From Candidatus Nitrosopumilus sp. (GTDB taxonomy: Archaea; Thermoproteota; Nitrososphaeria; Nitrososphaerales; Nitrosopumilaceae), in NCBI GenBank assembly GCA_022758935.1, contig JAEMQG010000007.1, forward strand, positions 1 to 8,607: 8,607 nt of DNA, written 5' to 3'. The notes below the pieces were generated by a model. The model did no database searches, was not told the origin of the DNA, and was given only the letters and a program-made list of their open reading frames with translations. Of this stretch, positions 1 to 4,563 are shown piece by piece. Every line of letters starts with the position of its first letter. Position 1 is the first letter of the stretch. A program made the position numbers and the translations under genes.

Positions 1-4
1 AAGA

Positions 5-109
5 AATGGTTTATGTTGTTATTTTTTTGTTATATCTTGTGTTGGATGAACTGTTGCTGGTTTTACTGGTTCTGGTGGAACTGGTGGTGGTTGTACTGGA
101 ACTGGTTTG
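5..109 (+). repeat. 15-bp-register Gly/Thr minisatellite at the window start
   Basis: In the frame of the 50-394 gene, five-codon units can be followed: 95-109 (ACT GGA ACT GGT TTG), 80-94 (ACT GGT GGT GGT TGT), 65-79 (ACT GGT TCT GGT GGA), 50-64 (ACT GTT GCT GGT TTT), 35-49 (TCT TGT GTT GGA TGA). More degenerate units at 20-34 and 5-19 follow. It mirrors the repeat at the other window end. Confidence 0.6.
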
Positions 110-394
110 GTTGTACTACCTGGTAATACTGGTGTAGTACCTTTGCCTGCAATAATTCCTTTTAAAATAGGTGACAAAATTTATTCAAATCAAGATAGTC
201 CTATAAAAGCATATTCAGACGTAAATCGTTCAATTTATTTAAAAGAGTTTTATAGAGGGGAATATATTGGTGAAATAGTTTTCATAACTCCTTTTTCAAA
301 ATATTACCAAATTAAAAAAACTAATGGAACATTTTATGCTCCATTACCTGATACTTTTTTTTATGTAGATTCAAATAAAGGGTACAAAAAATGA
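50..394 (+). CDS. SH3-like domain protein, 5' end missing (probable 3' part of the 8422 gene)
   Basis: The frame is open from just after a TGA at 47-49 and contains no ATG, so its true start is probably outside this stretch; a TTG at 107 is the only nominal start. The first ~20 codons are Gly/Thr-rich in a five-codon rhythm (ACT GGT GGT GGT GGA and variants). The rest is beta-rich: IIPFKIGDKIY, KEFYRGEYIGEIVFI, YYQIKKTNG and a closing TFFYV, a pattern typical of bacterial SH3-like barrels that bind cell wall or other proteins. The stop overlaps the next gene (ATGA at 391-394). If the element is circular, the N-terminal anchor is the 8422 gene, giving membrane segment, Gly/Thr linker and SH3-like head; a spike or wall-binding role is inferred. 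The SH3 call rests on pattern only. It could also be a degraded gene. Confidence 0.55.
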   Translation, partial: TVAGFTGSGGTGGGCTGTGLVVLPGNTGVVPLPAIIPFKIGDKIYSNQDSPIKAYSDVNRSIYLKEFYRGEYIGEIVFITPFSKYYQIKKTNGTFYAPLPDTFFYVDSNKGYKK

Positions 395-603
395 TTAAAC
401 GGAAATTCAATCAATTAACAAGTATCGAAAAATTAAGGATTAAACAAATGCTTTTAGAATCTGAAAATATGGAAGATTTTTTGTTAATCCTAAATGATTG
501 CTTTGATATGAAAAATAATGTTGCTGGATCAATTACTAAAAATATGATTTCCAGTCAAATGATAAATGTAGTGTTACCAATGCTGAATCCTTATGAAAAA
601 TGA
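391..603 (+). CDS. Small helical protein, unknown function
   Basis: A 70-residue protein starting at the ATG that overlaps the previous stop (ATGA), which implies translational coupling. Residues 8-35 are strongly helical (LTSIEKLRIKQMLLESENME), followed by a hydrophobic helix around FLLILNDCF and a C-terminal segment NMISSQMINVVLPML. No signal peptide, no clear membrane span and no recognised motif. Its last 11 bases overlap the start of the 593 gene in another frame, so three genes in a row are read as a coupled unit. Position among membrane and cell-wall genes suggests a structural or accessory virion role, but that is guesswork. Confidence 0.6.
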   Translation: MIKRKFNQLTSIEKLRIKQMLLESENMEDFLLILNDCFDMKNNVAGSITKNMISSQMINVVLPMLNPYEK

Positions 604-1033
604 TTTTAATAAATTACCTGTTACATTAAGATATAGTATATATGCTGGTGCTGGATTGATTGTTTTTTTTGTAGGTAGAAAAATAATTAAAGACATAACT
701 ACAAAAGTTAAGTTAAAAAAAGTATTAAAGGATCAGGAAGATTCAGTGGTTAAAGTTACAATCATTGATCAGGGATCAGGAACTGGAGTGACAACTAACT
801 TGAATTTATCTTTGATTGCTGGTACCATTTATGATTCATTTTACAACAATGATTTTTTTGACTGGACTGAAGATGAAACAAGGGCGATCAATGAACTTAA
901 AAAAGTTCCTAAGCAATACATACCACAATTATCACAAATTTATTCAGATACCTATCAAAAAAATCTACAAAATGATTTTATTGAATTTTGTGATTCTGAT
1001 GAAATGGAAAAAATTGATTATTTATTTAACTAA
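593..1033 (+). CDS. Single-span membrane protein with annexin-like C-terminal segment
   Basis: A 146-aa protein. After a short polar N-terminus, residues 15-28 (SIYAGAGLIVFFVG) form one membrane span, followed by a basic stretch (RKIIKDITTKVKLKKVLK). Residues ~68-145 are helical. The order of motifs (LIAGTIYDSF, then DWTEDETRAINELKK, then QIYSDTYQKNLQNDF, then DSDEMEKIDYLF) resembles the annexin-like repeat seen in some Bacteroidetes and phage proteins, where TDExAI is followed by a Y-x(5)-L-x(2)-D helix. The match is by eye and only moderate. The start overlaps the previous gene by 11 bases and the stop shares its last base with the next ATG (TAATG). Probable virion membrane protein. Confidence 0.6.
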   Translation: MKNDFNKLPVTLRYSIYAGAGLIVFFVGRKIIKDITTKVKLKKVLKDQEDSVVKVTIIDQGSGTGVTTNLNLSLIAGTIYDSFYNNDFFDWTEDETRAINELKKVPKQYIPQLSQIYSDTYQKNLQNDFIEFCDSDEMEKIDYLFN

Positions 1034-1788
1034 TGGAACTGGATCAGGACAATTTTGACAATGCTACTTTATTAGTAATTAACAATTTTGAGGGTGGATA
1101 TTATCACCCTTATATGATTGCTGATCTTCGTATTAAGACAAACGAAAAACAAAGAAACTTTTTAAGAAATTCAGGTGAAACTATGTTTGGGCTGGATCGT
1201 TCAGCTGGTCACTCATTGTACTATTCCAGTGCAAAAAAAACTGATGATGTTTTTCAAAATTTACAATATATTCCATACTACAAATTTAAAAATCAGGCAA
1301 GTGCTGATTTTTGGACTATTTTAGACAATAACAATGCTTCAACAAATTGGAAATGGAATTATTATGGTGGAATTAATGAAAATAAACTTAAAAAATTAGC
1401 AAGTAAAATTTTATTTCCACAATTTAAAAAATACGTTGATCAATTCAAATGGTCAGATAAAACAAAGCAAATAGTTTACAATGATCCAAAATTGTTATTC
1501 CATTTTATTTATGCAATTTGGAATGGATCAGGATTCTTTCAAAAATGGTCAAAGAAATTAAATGAAGATGTCGCAAATGGTTTATCAAATAATCAAATTT
1601 TACAAAATCAACTAAATTTAAGATCCATTTCAGCCAATGGAACTGATTTGTCAGCTGGAAAAATGGTCAAATTATTTAATAGTCCTGAATTTGATCAAAA
1701 AATAATTGATAAAAAAAAAATTTTGATTGTCATTCCTTTGCTTATTTTGATCGGTGGGGTTTATCTCTTAATTAAAAATAAAAAATGA
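1033..1788 (+). CDS. Tail-anchored lysozyme-like peptidoglycan hydrolase (GH108-like)
   Basis: A 251-aa protein. The N-terminus has the signature of the GH108/N-acetylmuramidase group: NNFEGGY with the presumed catalytic Glu at residue 20, then NSGETMFGLDR at residues 46-55, matching the GGETxxGI block of that family. A later block around residues 157-173 (FHFIYAIWNGSGFFQKW) fits the conserved helix and N-x-G region. Unlike typical endolysins it ends in a hydrophobic span (about residues 230-247) and a KNKK tail, so it should sit in a membrane with the enzyme exposed. This suits a virion-associated enzyme that opens the wall during entry, although lysis at exit is possible. The insert between the Glu and the GET block is longer than usual. 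The start is the TAATG overlap with the 593 gene. Confidence 0.65.
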   Translation: MELDQDNFDNATLLVINNFEGGYYHPYMIADLRIKTNEKQRNFLRNSGETMFGLDRSAGHSLYYSSAKKTDDVFQNLQYIPYYKFKNQASADFWTILDNNNASTNWKWNYYGGINENKLKKLASKILFPQFKKYVDQFKWSDKTKQIVYNDPKLLFHFIYAIWNGSGFFQKWSKKLNEDVANGLSNNQILQNQLNLRSISANGTDLSAGKMVKLFNSPEFDQKIIDKKKILIVIPLLILIGGVYLLIKNKK

Positions 1789-1860
1789 TTTTATTCCTTT
1801 TGAAATTGCTTAAAAAGAAAAAAAAAGCAAAAAAAAACTAAAAATAAATACTTCAACGAA

Positions 1861-2130
1861 ATGAGAAAAGTAAAAAGAGTAAAAATATCAGCATATAAAC
1901 GCAAAGCAAACAAAGTAAAAGAACATTTTAGAAGATTAGATGAATTTCACCAACTGAATGATGGTGGTCAGGGTGTAATTGATGTGATTAATGCTATTGG
2001 ATCGGCAAAACCTGAAGTTAAAACTACATTAGCGATTGATGAACAAACTGGAACAATCTTAAAGAATATAGGTTATACTCTTGCTGGTGCTATTGTTTTA
2101 GGTGCTGTGATCAGATTAAAAGCAAAATAA
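1861..2130 (+). CDS. Small basic protein with C-terminal membrane span
   Basis: An 89-aa protein with a strongly basic first 26 residues (MRKVKRVKISAYKRKANKVK and following), an acidic/polar middle, and one hydrophobic segment at about residues 69-84 (NIGYTLAGAIVLGAVI) ending RLKAK. The layout, a nucleic-acid-like basic head plus a membrane anchor, is typical of small proteins linking genome and internal membrane in membrane-containing phages; that role is inferred. It follows the lysozyme gene by 72 nt with an A-rich leader and no Shine-Dalgarno. Its last codons lie in a 17-bp direct repeat (2115-2131 and 2191-2207). It is the last gene before the terminator at 2249-2277. Confidence 0.6.
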   Translation: MRKVKRVKISAYKRKANKVKEHFRRLDEFHQLNDGGQGVIDVINAIGSAKPEVKTTLAIDEQTGTILKNIGYTLAGAIVLGAVIRLKAK

Positions 2131-2207
2131 ACAATCAGCACTGGTGTCAGCTGGTGGATCACCTGATCAGCTGTAAAATCTAAAAATCATATTAAAAGCA
2201 AAATAAA
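2115..2207 (+). repeat. 17-bp direct repeat pair
   Basis: ATTAAAAGCAAAATAAA occurs perfectly at 2115-2131 and again at 2191-2207. The first copy encodes the last residues and stop of the 1861 gene; the second is noncoding. Between them lies the hairpin at 2148-2173. This could be a short duplication or the footprint of a recombination event. Confidence 0.7.
2148..2173 (+). repeat. Stem-loop with CAGCTG arms
   Basis: CAGCTG at 2148-2153 can pair with CAGCTG at 2168-2173; an alternative inner hairpin pairs GGTG (2153-2156) with CACC (2160-2163). No T-run follows, so it is not a standard terminator. It lies between the two copies of the 17-bp repeat, shortly after the 1861 gene. It may protect the 3' end of the message or be a DNA-level signal. 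Confidence 0.45.
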
Positions 2208-2248
2208 AAAATCTATTTGGTTTCTGAATTTCCGACATAGGTTAATTT

Positions 2249-2277
2249 AACTATCTCAAAAGGGTAGTTTTTTTTTT
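2249..2277 (+). terminator. Rho-independent terminator after the 1861 gene
   Basis: The arm AACTATCT (2249-2256) pairs with GGGTAGTT (2262-2269), with two G-T wobbles and a five-base loop, followed by an unbroken T-run to 2277. It ends the transcription unit that includes the lysozyme gene. Confidence 0.7.
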
Positions 2278-2308
2278 GCACATACCTTACTAACATACCT
2301 TACATTTG
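2276..2308 (+). promoter_or_regulatory. Bacteroidetes-type promoter for the putative small RNA
   Basis: TACATTTG at 2301-2308 matches the -7 consensus TAnnTTTG; a TTG at 2276-2278 can serve as the -33 element with a 22-bp spacer, at the long end of the usual range. No coding sequence follows for ~450 bases, and a terminator lies at 2459-2487. The -33 TTG overlaps the end of the preceding terminator T-run. Confidence 0.5.
2280..2303 (+). repeat. Tandem 13-bp-period repeat inside the promoter (operator or iteron candidate)
   Basis: ACATACCTTAC occurs perfectly at 2280-2290 and 2293-2303, a 13-bp period. Both copies lie between the -33 and -7 elements, the second overlapping the -7 box. A protein bound here would block the promoter. 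Two copies are too few to call an iteron array with confidence. Confidence 0.6.
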
Positions 2309-2311
2309 TTC

Positions 2312-2331
2312 AAAATCAGTTTAAAATCAGT
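2312..2331 (+). repeat. Short direct repeat AAAATCAGT
   Basis: AAAATCAGT occurs at 2312-2320 and 2323-2331, an 11-bp period (about one helical turn), at the expected 5' end of the putative small RNA. Confidence 0.4.
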
Positions 2332-2342
2332 CAAAAATTGTG

Positions 2343-2397
2343 ATGAATTAGTACTTATTTAGTTCAAATTTGTACTGAATTTACTAATGAATTAGTA
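2343..2397 (+). repeat. Dyad and direct repeats (operator-like)
   Basis: ATGAATTAGTA occurs at 2343-2353 and 2387-2397. The second copy is half of a perfect palindrome, TACTAAT-GA-ATTAGTA (2382-2397). AGTAC (2350-2354) and GTACT (2372-2376) add a small hairpin. TCAGGCA is repeated at 2403-2409 and 2424-2430, 21 bp apart. The cluster could bind a dimeric repressor or form RNA structure within the small RNA. Confidence 0.5.
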
Positions 2398-2458
2398 TAT
2401 ATTCAGGCATAAAAACAACAAAATCAGGCAAAAATCTGGCGATTGGTCACCTGATTTC

Positions 2459-2487
2459 AAGCAAATCTTAACTGGTTTGCTTTTTTT
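2459..2487 (+). terminator. Rho-independent terminator of the small RNA
   Basis: AAGCAAA (2459-2465) pairs perfectly with TTTGCTT (2476-2482), with a ten-base loop and a T-run to 2487. It starts one base after the hairpin at 2421-2457. No gene ends just before it, which supports a noncoding transcript. Confidence 0.7.
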
Positions 2488-2707
2488 ATTAACAAATTAT
2501 TACACTATTTTATTAAAATTATGCTTGTTTGAATATCAATCTTTTATGTTTTTTAGCTTAAATAATCACTTTAATTGAATGTTGATCCAGTATTGAAATT
2601 TGATTGAAAATAAATTTGGAACGTAACTTTTTTTTTTAGAGTATTGTGTAGTCGTAACAAAATTAACTGGATCTAAAAACACATAAAACAAGCACTAATT
2701 TTTTTAA
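2488..2707. other. AT-rich gene-free stretch
   Basis: I see no gene here; the open frames are at most about ten codons. It contains an 11-base T-run at 2627-2637, CGTAAC twice (2621-2626 and 2653-2658), and a spaced inverted repeat GATCCAGT (2584-2591) / ACTGGATC (2666-2673). A TAAATTTG at 2611-2618 resembles a -7 box but lacks a well-spaced TTG. Its position between the small RNA and the orphan operon makes it a candidate origin region, without direct proof. Confidence 0.4.
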
Positions 2708-2715
2708 TAATTTTG
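2708..2715 (+). promoter_or_regulatory. Promoter -7 element for the 2762-3716 operon
   Basis: TAATTTTG matches TAnnTTTG and stands 46 bases before the ATG at 2762, giving a leader of roughly 40 nt. There is no TTG at the expected -33 distance, so the promoter may be weak or need an activator. Confidence 0.45.
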
Positions 2716-2750
2716 TAAACATAATACTCAACTAAAAAAAAACCAAAAAA

Positions 2751-2761
2751 ACCAATCGCCA
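2751..2761 (+). promoter_or_regulatory. Translation start region complementary to the small RNA loop
   Basis: ACCAATCGCCA directly precedes the ATG at 2762 and is the perfect reverse complement of 2437-2447 in the hairpin loop of the putative small RNA. There is no Shine-Dalgarno; the rest of the leader is almost pure A. Pairing would cover the site where the ribosome must land. Confidence 0.5.
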
Positions 2762-3025
2762 ATGAAAAATCAAAAAAAACTAAAAAAAATTTCAGATGCT
2801 TTTTATCTGATTAATTCAATTTGTTGTGATTTTCACGACAATCAAATGGATCGTAGTGATCCAAACATTGAAATTGCATATTGTCAATTACAAACTTGTT
2901 TAACTTTGCTAAAAAATGTACCTTTTTTAATAGGCAAAAATAATAGTAAACAATTTGAAATGGAAAATGGAAATAAACACACTCAATTTGATATGTCAGA
3001 AATAGAAAGGGAGGAATCAATATGA
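2762..3025 (+). CDS. Small orphan protein, first gene of the 2762-3716 operon
   Basis: An 87-aa protein I do not recognise. It begins with a lysine-rich stretch (MKNQKKLKKI), then a helical, cysteine-containing core (LINSICCDFHDNQ at about residues 17-29, CQLQTCLTLLKNV at about 41-53), and ends acidic (MSEIEREESI). No membrane span or signal peptide. The ATG follows the A-rich leader with the 11-base element complementary to the small RNA, so this gene is the likely target of RNA control. The stop overlaps the next ATG (ATGA at 3022-3025). A regulatory or replication-accessory role is inferred from position only. Confidence 0.55.
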   Translation: MKNQKKLKKISDAFYLINSICCDFHDNQMDRSDPNIEIAYCQLQTCLTLLKNVPFLIGKNNSKQFEMENGNKHTQFDMSEIEREESI

Positions 3026-3372
3026 TCCAGCCACAATCACACAAACCTGATCCAGCAAAAGCCAGTTTTAAACTGATCGTATATTTCAAAAATGGTCAAA
3101 GTAGAAAATTTTACAACTATCATTCAGTATGGAATAGTGATCTAAAAAAACCAGTTAAAAACGAACTGGTTGGATTGCGAAAACTGGAACGATTGGTTGA
3201 AACAAAATATCACGATCAGTATGATACTGCACTGATCTATCACATAGCTGGTAAACTGATAAGAAAGTATGTGTATAACAAACAAATCGTTTGTCAACCT
3301 ACCTTTTCAGTATGGGAAAATGATCAGGTTAAATTGAAATTAGGTACTGAACAAAAACCTGAATTATGGTAA
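3022..3372 (+). CDS. Orphan protein, second gene of the 2762-3716 operon
   Basis: A 116-aa basic soluble protein with no recognised family. Residues 15-35 read like two beta strands (ASFKLIVYFKNGQSRKFYNY), followed by a helical middle (LVGLRKLERLVETKYHDQYD, then ALIYHIAGKLIRKYVYN) and a C-terminal strand region. The tyrosine and lysine content would suit nucleic-acid binding. No HUH (His-x-His) or other rolling-circle Rep motif can be seen. It starts in the ATGA overlap with the 2762 gene and its end overlaps the 3366 gene (ATGGTAA), so the three are translationally coupled. It is a candidate for an unrecognised replication protein, at low confidence. Confidence 0.6.
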   Translation: MIQPQSHKPDPAKASFKLIVYFKNGQSRKFYNYHSVWNSDLKKPVKNELVGLRKLERLVETKYHDQYDTALIYHIAGKLIRKYVYNKQIVCQPTFSVWENDQVKLKLGTEQKPELW

Positions 3373-3716
3373 ATTTAAAAGTAGTGATTAGATCAGGTGA
3401 TCTAAAACCTTTGTATCAGTCTATCTTTTTAGCACTATCAGAAAATTTAGATAGTGTATATTGGGTTGATTTTTACAATATCAATTCCTTAATTGATAAG
3501 ATGAAACGTAAAAAAAGTGAAGATTTTTATTTAATAGCAAAGGACAAAAAAATTACTTTAAAATTTGATATTAATGAATCTGAATCATATCGTGTTTTGT
3601 GTTTAAAAAAATCAATTATTTGGGAAGATGTTTTTTTTACTTTAATTAATCGTGATGTGATCCAGCAACTTGATATTCAAACACACGAACTTAAACGAAT
3701 AATTGTTGAAAATTAA
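3366..3716 (+). CDS. Orphan protein, third gene of the 2762-3716 operon
   Basis: A 116-aa soluble protein I do not recognise. It looks alpha/beta: an N-terminal strand (LKVVIRSGDL), a helix (YQSIFLALSENLDSV), a lysine-rich helix (IDKMKRKKSEDFYLI), a strand pair (KITLKFDI, YRVLCLKK) and a C-terminal helical tail (THELKRIIVEN). No membrane span and no catalytic motif. Its start overlaps the end of the 3022 gene by seven bases. It is the last gene before the three stem-loops at 3724-3834. Equal length to its neighbour does not reflect obvious similarity. Confidence 0.6.
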   Translation: MVNLKVVIRSGDLKPLYQSIFLALSENLDSVYWVDFYNINSLIDKMKRKKSEDFYLIAKDKKITLKFDINESESYRVLCLKKSIIWEDVFFTLINRDVIQQLDIQTHELKRIIVEN

Positions 3717-3723
3717 TGCTGGA

Positions 3724-3794
3724 CTGATCACTAAAGAAAGTGAGTGATCAGGGTAATAATTTGAATAAGATCATTTTACACTTTTCTGATCTTA
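3724..3794 (+). repeat. Two GATC-centred stem-loops after the orphan operon
   Basis: CTGATCACT (3724-3732) pairs with AGTGATCAG (3743-3751), a nine-bp perfect stem with a ten-base loop. TAAGATCA (3766-3773) pairs with TGATCTTA (3787-3794), an eight-bp perfect stem with a 13-base loop. Neither is followed by a T-run, so neither is a standard terminator. With the terminator hairpin at 3805-3834 they form three evenly spaced hairpins. RNA protection, a single-strand origin and a packaging signal are all possible. Confidence 0.6.
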
Positions 3795-3804
3795 AAACAA
3801 TTTT

Positions 3805-3842
3805 AAAGGACTGAACGTAAAAATTTAGTCCTTTTTTTTTTT
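3805..3842 (+). terminator. Strong rho-independent terminator of the 2762-3716 operon
   Basis: AAAGGACT (3805-3812) pairs perfectly with AGTCCTTT (3827-3834) around a 14-base loop, followed by a T-run to 3842. It separates the orphan operon from the 3873 unit. Confidence 0.8.
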
Positions 3843-3849
3843 ATCTTTG
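3842..3849 (+). promoter_or_regulatory. Promoter -7 element for the 3873-4450 unit
   Basis: TATCTTTG matches TAnnTTTG, lies directly after the terminator T-run and 23 bases before the ATG at 3873. No well-placed -33 TTG is present, since that position falls in the terminator hairpin. Confidence 0.5.
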
Positions 3850-3872
3850 TTAGTCAACTAATAGAAAATAAA

Positions 3873-3995
3873 ATGGAACACTTAAACGAATGTATTACTT
3901 TTCTTATTACAGCTGGAATTTCAGCGATTGTCAGATACTTTGAAAAAAAAAGAATGTTGAAAGATTTGAAAGAATCGGAACACTTTAAAAAATGA
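3873..3995 (+). CDS. Short membrane peptide (40 aa)
   Basis: A 40-residue frame beginning MEHLNECITFLITAGISAIV. Residues ~8-20 are hydrophobic and probably span or insert in the membrane, followed by a highly charged helix (RYFEKKRMLKDLKESEHFKK). The ATG has an A-rich leader like its neighbours and follows a -7 element by 23 bases. The stop overlaps the 3992 start as ATGA, the coupling used elsewhere in this element, which argues that it is a real gene despite its size. Size and shape would fit a small virion membrane protein or a holin-like peptide; neither is proven. Confidence 0.6.
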   Translation: MEHLNECITFLITAGISAIVRYFEKKRMLKDLKESEHFKK

Positions 3996-4450
3996 TATTA
4001 AAAAAAAAATATATTTCCCTGAATGATTGCTTAAAACATATCAGACTTCAAGTAGAAGAATCAATTAATTTTCAAAAATCTTTTGTACCTGATTGTCCTG
4101 ATCCTGAATCTTTATTTTTGTGGATCAAACCTTTTTTAAAATATCGTAAAGATCCCCCTGATCGTGAACTTTTACAATCAGCTGAAACATTGATATTCCA
4201 TAATTATTATGGAATCACTGGAACAGGCGATTGTGACTGCTATTCAATTTTTTGCTTGTCGGCTTGTATGGTGCAAAAATGGAAAGGAAAAAAAATGTGG
4301 ATCAAATTAGCTGGAAGATCTAAAATTGCACCAGTTCACATTTGGTCAGGTGTTGATATAGCTGGAAAAGAATATCCAATGGATCTTACAAATCCTTTAC
4401 CAATGCAAGAACGTGACTATCAATATATTCAGAAGATTTACTTAAAGTGA
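3992..4450 (+). CDS. Transglutaminase-like cysteine protease/hydrolase domain protein
   Basis: A 152-aa soluble protein. The core matches the transglutaminase-like papain fold: GTGDCDCYSIFCLSACMV with the presumed nucleophile Cys81, followed by a strand (KMWIKLAGRS), then PVHIWSGV with His116, then KEYPMDLT with Asp131. The order and spacing of Cys, His and Asp are those of the family triad, where GDCDD is usual; here the fifth residue is Cys (GDCDC). Such domains act as proteases, amidases or crosslinking enzymes. In a phage, maturation of virion proteins or cell-wall cleavage are the likely options. No signal peptide or membrane span. It is coupled to the 40-aa membrane peptide by an ATGA overlap and stands just upstream of the structural operon. 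Family call from motifs only. Confidence 0.65.
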   Translation: MILKKKYISLNDCLKHIRLQVEESINFQKSFVPDCPDPESLFLWIKPFLKYRKDPPDRELLQSAETLIFHNYYGITGTGDCDCYSIFCLSACMVQKWKGKKMWIKLAGRSKIAPVHIWSGVDIAGKEYPMDLTNPLPMQERDYQYIQKIYLK

Positions 4451-4471
4451 TACTTTATGTATAGTTTTTTT
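4443..4471 (+). terminator. Weak terminator candidate after the 3992 gene
   Basis: TAAAGT (4443-4448) and ACTTTA (4452-4457) form a six-bp, AT-rich stem with a three-base loop across the stop codon. The T-run (4465-4471) begins seven bases later, which is farther than usual, so termination may be weak. Confidence 0.3.
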
Positions 4472-4529
4472 AATAAAATTTTATTTACTTGATTATCAAT
4501 ACAATAACAACTTTTATTTAAAGTAGTGA

Positions 4530-4559
4530 TTGAATATAAAAAAATTTAATTTACTTTTG
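4530..4559 (+). promoter_or_regulatory. Promoter of the structural operon
   Basis: TTG at 4530-4532 and TACTTTTG at 4552-4559 match the Bacteroidetes -33/-7 pair (TTG, TAnnTTTG) with a 19-bp spacer, the best-formed promoter in the window. The ATG of the next gene is only five bases after the -7 box, so the transcript would be leaderless or nearly so. Confidence 0.65.
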
Positions 4560-4563
4560 AATT

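Larger units (their letters stand above)
2315..2487 (+). ncRNA. Putative small regulatory RNA with a loop complementary to the 2762 start region
   Basis: This stretch has a promoter upstream (2276-2308) and a terminator at its end. It has no open frame: the only notable ATGs read ATG AAT TAG, twice. Its 3' half folds well. AAATCAGG (2421-2428) pairs perfectly with CCTGATTT (2450-2457), leaving a 21-base loop, directly followed by the terminator stem. The loop contains TGGCGATTGGT (2437-2447), the exact reverse complement of the 11 bases just before the ATG at 2762. The likely role is to block translation of the 2762-3716 operon by loop-to-leader pairing. The 5' end is estimated from the promoter. 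The alternative is a DNA replication signal with paired inverted repeats. Confidence 0.5.

Noticed and set aside
6..137. 43-codon, extremely hydrophobic open frame starting at ATG 6
   Set aside because: It is the ACTGGT-type repeat read in another frame (runs of Leu and Val from CTG and GTT). It overlaps the better supported SH3-like gene.
816..1058. Open frame inside the 593 gene
   Set aside because: It is a shadow in another frame; the 593 frame has a coupled start and stop and a coherent protein.
1182..1189. TATGTTTG, a perfect match to the -7 consensus
   Set aside because: It encodes the conserved MFG of the lysozyme active-site block, so the match is explained by coding.
1815..1845. 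TTGCTT and AAGCAA arms after the lysozyme gene as a terminator
   Set aside because: It is followed by A rather than T on the + strand, and the loop is pure purine low complexity.
2611..2618. TAAATTTG as another -7 box
   Set aside because: No TTG at proper spacing; it is followed by a T-run and no gene for 140 bases.
2811..3089. 92-codon open frame on the - strand
   Set aside because: It is antisense to the coupled 2762 and 3022 genes, with no promoter or sensible composition. Other - strand frames (4619-4813, 4743-4940, 7310-7594, 7852-8097, 8251-8442) fail for the same reasons.
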